A stretch of 5,955 nt of DNA, taken from assembly GCA_937919075.1 (NCBI GenBank), contig CALFOF010000274.1, positions 1 through 5,955 of the forward strand. The letters run 5' to 3'. How positions within the stretch are numbered: position 1 is the stretch's first letter; every line of letters starts with the position of its first letter. The notes under the pieces were generated by a model. The model saw only the letters and a program-made list of their open reading frames with translations, was not told where the DNA came from and ran no database searches. This stretch comes from an uncultured Cyanobium sp. (GTDB lineage Bacteria > Cyanobacteriota > Cyanobacteriia > PCC-6307 > Cyanobiaceae). Position numbers and translations under genes: made by a program. Below are positions 1 through 4,012 of the stretch, one piece after another.

Positions 1-83
1 CAACCGCCGCACTACGCCGCAGTGGGCTGGTCGTATCGGCGACGCAGTGGCTGACCTTGACAGGAACTGGGCTATAGTTGGCT

Positions 84-152
84 GTTGGAACCTGCCGCGT
101 AGCGGCTTAGTTCAACGCTGAATGGGCGGATCGGCATAAAAACACCCTTCAG
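84..152 (+). other. Two consecutive stem-loops, candidate structured RNA
   Basis: The first hairpin pairs GTTGGAAC (84-91) with GTTCAAC (110-116) with one bulged base. Above an internal loop it pairs GCCGC (94-98) with GCGGC (102-106) around a 3-nt loop, GTA. The second pairs CTGAA plus GGG (118-126, one bulged T) with CCC plus TTCAG (145-152). A TATAGT hexamer at 73-78 would place a transcription start close to 85, right where the first stem begins, but no well-spaced -35 element is present. The structure is seen in the sequence; that it is transcribed is inference. Confidence 0.3.
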
Positions 153-193
153 GTCTCTTTGCAGCATAAACGCGGAAGTCCCTGACGCAACAT

Positions 194-219
194 GACCAGA
201 CTCCAGTCCTTGACTGGTC
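194..219 (+). other. Stem-loop with two mutually exclusive pairings
   Basis: CCAGTC (203-208) can pair perfectly with GACTGG (212-217) across a 3-nt loop. Alternatively GACCAG (194-199) can pair with CTGGTC (214-219) to give a 6-bp stem with a larger loop. The two 3' arms overlap, so only one can form at a time. This could be an RNA element or a decayed inverted repeat. No known family is recognised. Confidence 0.3.
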
Positions 220-325
220 TAGTTGATTCCCTTGCAGGCCCTTGGTGCTTTATCCGGTTCCGTCTAACACTGTTCGTTTCGATACATCCTGAGAGACTTC
301 TCTTCTCTCCGGGAAGGCCTTGAAT

Positions 326-335
326 TGTGATCACA
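326..335. other. Perfect palindrome TGTGATCACA
   Basis: A 10-bp perfect palindrome. Its half-site TGTGA resembles the CRP-family half-site, but the canonical CRP site has six bases between the two TGTGA/TCACA halves and here there are none. Binding by a regulator is therefore unsupported. It has no gene start at a sensible distance downstream. Confidence 0.2.
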
Positions 336-393
336 TGGTCGTCAAGTGGCCTTGCTGGTCTGCCAACTCCTGCCAATGACTCAGGCTTTCACC

Positions 394-429
394 GTGACTG
401 CCTCGGTGACTGCCTCGGTGACTGCCTTG
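394..429 (+). repeat. 12-bp tandem repeat, three copies
   Basis: The unit GTGACTGCCTCG occurs at 394-405 and 406-417, and a third copy with one C-to-T change at 418-429. Being a multiple of three it keeps any reading frame open and would encode a Gly-Asp-Cys-Leu repeat in the plus frame, but that frame does not otherwise look coding. It is most simply a small tandem duplication by replication slippage. Confidence 0.85.
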
Positions 430-484
430 AAAGACTCATTCCCACTTTTGACGGAAGCTCTCTATTCCGGCTCGGGAATCTCCA

Positions 485-838
485 TCAAATTGTGCTGTTG
501 ATGGATGAGAGTCCAAGCCTTCCCTGCGCTGAAGCTTCCGAGCCTTTGAACGCCACAATCAGAGGTTCGTGACCCGCACGAGCCTCTTCCCGCAGCATCC
601 CCCGCCAGCGTTCGTATCCCTCGCCGTCAGCGCGAGCGATGGGCGGGCTGAGATCGTCGCCCAGGTCTTCGGCCAACTCGCCGTTGCGGGTGGTCCCATT
701 GAGCGGTTCCCTGTCGATGGCGAGGTGCACCTCTCACAGGTCTGCCCGGTAGCGGCAGCGTTGCTTCGCGCACCCGATCACCGCCCGCGCCTGCCGGCCG
801 GTCAGCGCCTCGTCATGGCCAACGCGCCTACCCCTTCA
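485..838 (-). pseudogene. Decayed small hypothetical gene (in-frame TGA)
   Basis: On the minus strand one frame runs from about 835 down to a TGA at 485-487 with codon use resembling the neighbouring real genes (mostly G or C at third positions) and a soluble, charged, protein-like composition, interrupted by a single TGA at 734-736. The part after that stop could start at a GTG (728-730) and give 81 residues, but no ribosome binding site is evident. The part before it includes the stretch GRQARAVIGCAKQRCRYRAD. An ATG at 814-816 just upstream is in another frame, which would require a second lesion if it was the old start. The frame overlaps the last bases of the lipoprotein gene. I do not recognise the family. 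A short real gene starting at 730, or a chance open frame in GC-rich DNA, remain possible. Confidence 0.33.
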
Positions 839-1286
839 GCGGCAGCGGATCGCTCACCCAGCCGGCGCGGTCGCCGTCTGCGCTGGGCCGCGCCAGGCGC
901 CAGCTCTGCCCCTTCTCACCGCGCAGCAGGTACAGCTCGAAGGCGCTGTCCACCCGGTAGGGATCGTTGGCGAGCCGCCAGTCGAACTGGCCGCTGAGGT
1001 GCAGCCCCTGGCGATCGCCGATCGGGATCTTTTCTTGATGGCTGACGCGCACCCGGCTCACCTGGGGTGCTCCGGGGGGATCGAGGGCGAGGGCCGAGGC
1101 GATCGAGCGCTGGGTGAGGGCGATCTGCAGCTCCAGGGCATCGAGCAGCACCTGCTGCGACGGCTGGCCCACGCCCTGGCAGCCGCTGAGCGCCAGCAGC
1201 AGCCCGAGCGCCAGGGCGATCAGGCCGGCGCCCAGCGGCGGCAGCACAGGCCGCGCACTGGCGGAGGGGAGGGAACCGGGCAGCAT
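828..1286 (-). CDS. Small lipoprotein of unknown function
   Basis: This encodes 152 residues with an N-terminal export signal: a hydrophobic run from about residue 18 to 33 ending in the lipobox Leu-Ser-Gly-Cys, with Cys36 the predicted lipidated residue. The mature part of about 117 residues is soluble, with a central region rich in Gln/Leu/Ala (a probable helix, about 40-70) followed by mixed strand-like sequence containing LHLSGQFDWRLANDPYRVDS. It is therefore probably membrane-anchored, facing the periplasm or thylakoid lumen. I do not recognise a named domain. The ATG at 1284-1286 is chosen because a GAGG lies 8-9 nt upstream. A GTG at codon 14 (1245-1247) would give a more typical short signal peptide but has no visible Shine-Dalgarno. 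It is divergent from ruvA, with nearly no intergenic space, so its promoter must lie inside or overlap ruvA. Confidence 0.8.
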   Translation of the reverse strand: MLPGSLPSASARPVLPPLGAGLIALALGLLLALSGCQGVGQPSQQVLLDALELQIALTQRSIASALALDPPGAPQVSRVRVSHQEKIPIGDRQGLHLSGQFDWRLANDPYRVDSAFELYLLRGEKGQSWRLARPSADGDRAGWVSDPLPLKG

Positions 1287-1308
1287 GGGGGCGCCTCAAG
1301 ATGTGCCC
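1263..1308. promoter_or_regulatory. Divergent start region of lipoprotein gene and ruvA
   Basis: The lipoprotein ATG (1284-1286, minus) overlaps by two bases an ATG on the plus strand (1285-1287) that is in frame with ruvA and preceded by purine-rich GGAGGGGAGGG (1263-1273). The conserved RuvA start (Met-Ile-Gly) is at 1309, with no good Shine-Dalgarno. Only 22 bp separate the lipoprotein start from that ATG, too little for two promoters, so each promoter must overlap the other gene's coding sequence. No clear -10/-35 pair was identified. Confidence 0.4.
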
Positions 1309-1971
1309 ATGATCGGCTGGCTGCAGGGCGCTGTGGCGGAACAGTGGCAGCAGGGACACCGCTGCGGGCTGCTGCTCTGCTGCCAGGGCGTGGGTTACGA
1401 GGTGCAGCTCACCCGCCGCCACTGGGAGCGGCTGCCGGGGGAGGGCGCGACGCTCACCCTCCACATCCACCAATCGATCCGCGAAGACGGCTGGACCCTG
1501 TTCGGCTTCGGCGGGCGGCAGGAGCGGGACCTGTTCCGGCTGCTGGTGGCGGTCAGTGGCGTGGGTCCGCAGCTGGCGCTGGCCCTGCTGGGCGCCCATC
1601 CGCCCGAGGAGCTGGTGCGCGCGATCGTGCAGGCGGATCTGCGCAAGCTCTGCCAGGCGCCGGGGGTGGGCAAGCGCACGGCCGAGCGGTTGGCGGTGGA
1701 GTTGCGCGGCAAGTTGGCCGAGAGCTTCGGGGGAGCGGGCGCGCTCGCCGAAGGCGCCTTCGGCCTCGATGACGCTGCCGCAGACGGCGGCACCACCCCC
1801 CTGGCGGCCACCCGCGACGAGGTGCAGATCACGCTGGAGGCGCTCGGCTACGCGCCGCTGGAGATCAACCGGGCGCTGCATGCCGTGGGTCGCGGCGGCC
1901 TGGAGCCAGCCGAAGGGCCCGATGCCTGGCTGCGCGAAAGCCTGCGCTGGCTGGCCCAGCAGGCCGCCTGA
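1309..1971 (+). CDS. ruvA: Holliday junction branch migration protein RuvA
   Basis: RuvA binds four-way Holliday junctions as a tetramer and loads the RuvB helicase motor, driving branch migration in recombinational repair. The 220-residue product (E. coli RuvA is 203) shows all three domains. An N-terminal OB-fold (1-67) begins MIGWLQG and contains the acidic pin residues Glu59-Asp60 in IREDGWTLFGF. Domain II carries two helix-hairpin-helix motifs, with GVGP at 84-87 and GVGK at 119-122. After an Ala/Gly-rich linker (137-168), the RuvB-binding domain III (169-220) contains EVQITLEALGYAPLEINRAL. The ATG at 1309 matches the family's usual MIG- start; an in-frame ATG at 1285 would add eight residues and has a better upstream purine tract. 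It lies upstream of rpsO on the same strand; 72 nt containing GC-rich palindromes separate them. No odd residues seen. Confidence 0.97.
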   Translation: MIGWLQGAVAEQWQQGHRCGLLLCCQGVGYEVQLTRRHWERLPGEGATLTLHIHQSIREDGWTLFGFGGRQERDLFRLLVAVSGVGPQLALALLGAHPPEELVRAIVQADLRKLCQAPGVGKRTAERLAVELRGKLAESFGGAGALAEGAFGLDDAAADGGTTPLAATRDEVQITLEALGYAPLEINRALHAVGRGGLEPAEGPDAWLRESLRWLAQQAA

Positions 1972-1973
1972 CT

Positions 1974-2043
1974 CCCCCCGGCCCAAGGGGGCCCCCACGG
2001 GGCGGTAAGTTGTCTGTTTGCACCGTCAGGGCCCGACGCCGGC
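1974..2043 (+). promoter_or_regulatory. GC-rich palindromic leader upstream of rpsO
   Basis: Between the ruvA stop and the rpsO start there are two symmetric elements: the perfect 10-bp palindrome GGGGGCCCCC (1987-1996), which can also fold with the C-run at 1974-1979, and a near-palindrome CGTCAGGGCCCGACG (2024-2038). Neither is followed by a T-run, so a factor-independent terminator is unlikely. S15 genes in several bacteria are autoregulated through their leader RNA by S15 binding; whether this leader does so is inference. Only a weak AGGG (2028-2031) could serve as ribosome binding site. Confidence 0.35.
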
Positions 2044-2313
2044 ATGCCGCTCGATACCACCAAGAAACAGGAACTGATCAACACCCACCAAACCCACGGC
2101 ACCGATACCGGTTCCGTCGAGGTGCAGGTGGCGATGCTGAGCGAGCGGGTCTCCCAGCTCACCGGTCACCTGCAACAGAACAAGCACGACTTCTCCTCCC
2201 GCCAGGGGCTGCTGAAGATGATCGGGCGCCGCAAGCGGCTGCTCGGCTATCTCCGCGCCCAGAGCGAAGATCGCTACGCCCAGCTGATCGTCAGGCTCGG
2301 CATCCGGGGCTGA
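2044..2313 (+). CDS. rpsO: 30S ribosomal protein S15
   Basis: S15 is a primary 16S rRNA-binding protein that organises the platform of the small subunit (binding of S6/S18) and contributes an intersubunit bridge. The product is 89 residues, the usual family length. Diagnostic segments are the rRNA-contacting loop [10 protein letters not shown] (19-28), the signature around LTGHL (39-43) followed by Asp49 and Ser52, and the basic helix [16 protein letters not shown] (55-70). The start at the ATG gives the usual 'MPLD..KK' beginning and no upstream in-frame extension has family character. It precedes the PAM68-like gene by 8 nt, so the two are very probably one transcript. Confidence 0.98.
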   Translation: MPLDTTKKQELINTHQTHGTDTGSVEVQVAMLSERVSQLTGHLQQNKHDFSSRQGLLKMIGRRKRLLGYLRAQSEDRYAQLIVRLGIRG

Positions 2314-2321
2314 GCAACACC

Positions 2322-2777
2322 ATGGCGGCCAAGCGCAAGCCCCGCTCGAAGGCCTCCGGCCTTGCCCCCTCTGCCACGGGCGGAGCGGGCAAGCCTGGCA
2401 TCAGCGCTGCGCGCCCGCAACAGGGCAAGCCGGCCAAGGCCAGTGGGGCGAAAGTGATTCCGTCTGCGGTGGCCAACCGCATGGCGCGCCGCATCGCCCT
2501 GGCCACGGGGGTTCCCTCCTTCCTGGGCATGGTCGTCTTTGTGGTCAGCTATCTGCTGGTGAGCCGCAACATCTACGACGTGCCCCCGGTGCTCACCCTC
2601 GCGGTTTCCGGTGGCCTGTTCCTGCTGGGCGTGCTGGGGCTCAGCTATGGCGTGCTCTCGGCCAGCTGGGAAGATGCCGCCGGCAGCCTGTTGGGCCTTG
2701 AGCAGATCGGTGTGAACATCACCCGCGTGCGCGCCTCCATCCGGGCGATGCGCCAGGGCAGTAAGGCGCCCGGCTGA
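2322..2777 (+). CDS. PAM68-family protein, photosystem II assembly factor
   Basis: PAM68 proteins (DUF3464) act in early photosystem II assembly in thylakoid membranes of plants and cyanobacteria. The 151-residue product has a basic, Ala/Gly/Lys/Pro-rich, probably disordered N-terminus (1-44). The conserved core follows: IPSAVANRMARRIAL (46-60), a first membrane segment (about 63-80, ending VSYLLVSR), a second (about 89-111), and the family hallmark LGLSYGVLSASWEDA (105-119) followed by GSLLGLEQIG (121-130). Both termini probably face the cytoplasm. The ATG at 2322 is preferred; the open frame extends upstream to 2010 but that part overlaps rpsO and is not family-like. The gene starts 8 nt after rpsO with no strong Shine-Dalgarno, suggesting translational coupling. 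Identification is by recalled family motifs and is firm for the core. Confidence 0.92.
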   Translation: MAAKRKPRSKASGLAPSATGGAGKPGISAARPQQGKPAKASGAKVIPSAVANRMARRIALATGVPSFLGMVVFVVSYLLVSRNIYDVPPVLTLAVSGGLFLLGVLGLSYGVLSASWEDAAGSLLGLEQIGVNITRVRASIRAMRQGSKAPG

Positions 2778-2932
2778 GCGGCAGCGCGCCAACCCATGGC
2801 GTCGTAAGTCCTGCTGCAGATCTGGCGTGAAACGGTGCGTCGGTGGTGCGTTTTTGGCGCGATGGTGGCGCGTGTGCGGCGGCGGTGGGGGGAGCTGGCT
2901 AGCTGTTGGGGGTGCCCTTGCAGATTCAGCCC
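2778..2932. other. Intergenic region, G-rich plus strand
   Basis: It contains no gene. There is an imperfect direct repeat of GGTGCGT (about 2834-2850) followed by a T5 run, and a G-rich tract at 2878-2892 of spaced GG doublets and a G6 run that could form at most a two-tetrad quadruplex on the plus strand. I see no convincing terminator for the PAM68-like gene and no clear promoter for the downstream exported gene, although one is expected here. Confidence 0.5.
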
Positions 2933-3286
2933 ATGAAACGAGTGGATCGGAGGTTCACGATTTCCCTGATTCTCGCGGTGGTCGTGATGATCGCCTCCTG
3001 CGTGTTTCAACCTCCTGCAATGGCTTTGACCAGCTTCGCAACCCCTACCCCCTTTGCCGCCAGAATCATGTCCAAAGATCTCTCTGCCTCCGCCAAGCAA
3101 GCAGAAGGCCGGCTTGAAGCGGCCCATGGCGAACTCACCGGCGATGCTGGCGAGAAGCTCAAAGGCCAGGCCAAACAGGTGCAGGCTGCAGCCATGCAGG
3201 CCGGCTCTGATCTCAAGGAGGGCGTGAAATCGACCGCCAACAAAGTGAGTGATGCCACCGCCAAGGCCGCCGACAAGATCAAGTGA
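2933..3286 (+). CDS. Exported CsbD-like protein
   Basis: This encodes 117 residues. A basic start (MKRVDRR) and hydrophobic segment (8-22) form an export signal; both a lipobox Ile-Ala-Ser-Cys (20-23) and a signal peptidase I-type site Ala-Met-Ala (29-31) are present, so it may be either a lipoprotein or a soluble periplasmic/lumenal protein. The remainder (about 46-117) is an amphipathic Ala/Lys/Glu-rich helical domain. EGRLEAAHGELTGDAGEKLK resembles the CsbD fold signature (K-EG-x-K-x-x-x-G-x-x-TGD); then come further Lys/Ala heptads ending in AADKIK. CsbD proteins are small stress-induced proteins of unknown mechanism; most are cytoplasmic, and an exported version is a variation I recall from cyanobacteria. 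The ATG at 2933 is chosen because it begins the signal peptide; in-frame TTG/GTG codons upstream add nothing useful. An internal ATG at 3068 would give a cytoplasmic CsbD-like protein of 72 residues. Confidence 0.8.
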   Translation: MKRVDRRFTISLILAVVVMIASCVFQPPAMALTSFATPTPFAARIMSKDLSASAKQAEGRLEAAHGELTGDAGEKLKGQAKQVQAAAMQAGSDLKEGVKSTANKVSDATAKAADKIK

Positions 3287-3351
3287 TCCGGCCCTGAAGC
3301 TCATCGGCCTGGCACTGGAACTCCCCGGTGCTGGGTCTGATTTGCTTCCAC

Positions 3352-3384
3352 TCCCCTGCAGCGCGCCGCCAGGCCTGCAGGGGA
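3352..3384 (+). terminator. Stem-loop with perfect 10-bp stem, possible terminator
   Basis: TCCCCTGCAG (3352-3361) is the exact reverse complement of CTGCAGGGGA (3375-3384), with a 13-nt GC-rich loop. It lies 65 nt after the CsbD-like gene and 52 nt before the next start. There is no T-run on the 3' side of the plus strand, so classical intrinsic termination is doubtful. It could equally protect the 3' end of the upstream mRNA. Confidence 0.45.
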
Positions 3385-3423
3385 CCCGCAGGATTCCAAT
3401 CCGATCCCTACGTGCATTATTTC

Positions 3424-3428
3424 AGGAG
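3424..3428 (+). promoter_or_regulatory. Ribosome binding site deciding a GTG start
   Basis: AGGAG lies 8 nt upstream of the GTG at 3437. It is the clearest Shine-Dalgarno sequence on the plus strand of this window and supports a very short gene that length filters would drop. Confidence 0.8.
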
Positions 3429-3436
3429 TGCTTCCC

Positions 3437-3583
3437 GTGCTGGAAACCGTGGCCGTTGTGCTGCTTGTGTTATGGCTGCTGGGTTTTGTCAGTTCATTCA
3501 CATTGGGTGGCTTGATTCATCTGTTTCTTGTTGTGGCTGTGGTGATCGTTGTGCTGCGGTTGCTGCAGCGCTCCAGAATCTGA
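3437..3583 (+). CDS. Small lmo0937/DUF5670-type membrane protein
   Basis: A 48-residue hydrophobic protein starting at GTG with AGGAG 8 nt upstream. It begins MLETVAVVLLVLWLLGF, passes a short polar turn with the hallmark SSFTLGGLIHLF (19-30), and ends in a second hydrophobic segment followed by basic RLLQRSRI. Two membrane segments (about 4-18 and 26-40) are expected, with the basic C-terminus cytoplasmic. The pattern LETxAVxLLxLWLLG-x-(S/T)-TLGGxIH matches the 'lmo0937 family membrane protein' group of about 50 residues as I recall it; the function is unknown and members are often found near stress-response genes. It follows the CsbD-like gene on the same strand, separated by a strong hairpin. 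Confidence 0.85.
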   Translation: MLETVAVVLLVLWLLGFVSSFTLGGLIHLFLVVAVVIVVLRLLQRSRI

Positions 3584-3632
3584 TCGAGCGCCCAGGCCAT
3601 GCCGAAAGGCACATCCCCTCTCTTCTGGCTCC

Positions 3633-3921
3633 ATGATTCGGCTGCTGGCAACCTTTCGGCTTCAGCTGGTGCTGGCGGTATCCGCCTTGGTGCCGGCGCT
3701 GCCGGTGCACATTCAGGCGCAGACCATTGATGCCCGCAACCTGGCCATGCACTTCTGCCAGCTTGCTGTGAACAATGAAGTGCGGCGCTCGGTCCAAAGC
3801 GCCTGAAGATTTAACACAATCCACCTGCCAATGCTTTCTCAAGCAGTTTGATTTCAACAGCAATCTCAAGGCGGCTGAAAGCATCTGCCGGCAGGAAACG
3901 CTGCGAAAATACGGGCTGTGA
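3633..3921 (+). pseudogene. Frameshifted small secreted cysteine-containing protein
   Basis: Two adjacent frames together make one plausible protein of about 95 residues. Frame one (3633-3806) gives 57 residues: a signal peptide (hydrophobic 11-25, a possible cleavage after Ile-Gln-Ala at about 27-29), then DARNLAMHFCQLAVNNEVRR. Frame two is open from 3772 to the TGA at 3919-3921 and reads KAPEDLTQSTCQCFLKQFDF, ending in SICRQETLRKYGL. The two share a style (short secreted protein with spaced cysteines: one in the first part, a Cys-x-Cys and another Cys in the second). The frame change must fall between 3772 and about 3803, after a single extra base (or two missing) relative to an intact gene. 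No family is recognised by name. Alternatives are a sequencing error in a functional gene, or a truncated 57-residue protein. No strong Shine-Dalgarno precedes 3633. Confidence 0.6.
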
Positions 3922-3979
3922 TAGCGCTCTGAAAACAGAACATGGCCACATGAGCCTTCCGGAGCAAGCGCCTATAAGC

Positions 3980-3995
3980 CTCAGGCCAACCTGAG
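3980..3995 (-). terminator. Stem-loop beyond the 3' end of dnaE
   Basis: CTCAGG (3980-3985) and CCTGAG (3990-3995) form a perfect 6-bp stem with a 4-nt loop, 17 bp beyond the dnaE stop on the minus strand. A competing pairing uses CTCAG at 4012-4016 (CTGAG on the minus strand) with the repeat at 3991-3995. No U-run follows on either strand, so termination is possible but unproven. It lies between convergent genes. Confidence 0.35.
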
Positions 3996-4012
3996 ACCAG
4001 GTCAACGGTGGC

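Larger units (their letters stand above)
1..484. other. Region without a convincing gene; structured non-coding DNA
   Basis: No frame on either strand here reads like a protein: the short open frames (149-376 minus, 327-572 plus) have mixed base use at third positions and no recognisable motif or convincing ribosome binding site. What is visible is structural: hairpins at 84-116, 118-152 and 194-219, a perfect 10-bp palindrome at 326-335 and a 12-bp tandem repeat at 394-429. By eye the base composition is less GC-rich than the coding part of the window. I do not recognise a tRNA, 6S RNA, tmRNA, SRP RNA or a named cyanobacterial sRNA. It could be a long intergenic region, a leader or small RNA, or decayed sequence. 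Confidence 0.55.

Noticed and set aside
57..78. Promoter made of TTGACA (57-62) and TATAGT (73-78)
   Set aside because: Both hexamers look good, but the spacer is only 10 nt instead of about 17, so they cannot work together as a standard promoter; TATAGT alone is weak evidence.
326..335. CRP/NtcA-type operator
   Set aside because: The half-sites are directly abutted instead of separated by the required spacer, and no gene start is suitably placed.
149..572. Short open frames at 149-376 (minus) and 327-572 (plus) as genes
   Set aside because: No recognisable domain, no ribosome binding site, ordinary base use at third positions; the second contains the tandem repeat and conflicts with the minus-strand frame at 485-730.
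916..1998. Long minus-strand frame of 360 codons across ruvA
   Set aside because: It is the antisense shadow of ruvA and the lipoprotein gene, with composition typical of GC-rich shadow frames (many Arg, Gln, Ala, Pro).
2010..2321. N-terminal extension of the PAM68-like protein back to 2010
   Set aside because: The extension overlaps rpsO in another frame and is Arg/Pro/Ala-rich shadow sequence; the family-like protein starts at 2322.
2878..2892. G-quadruplex upstream of the CsbD-like gene
   Set aside because: Only two-G runs are available for most positions, so at best a weak two-tetrad structure; common by chance in GC-rich DNA.
3600..3611. TGCC-GAAA-GGCA hairpin as a terminator after the mini membrane gene
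   Set aside because: A 4-bp stem with a GNRA loop is too short and has no T-run after it.
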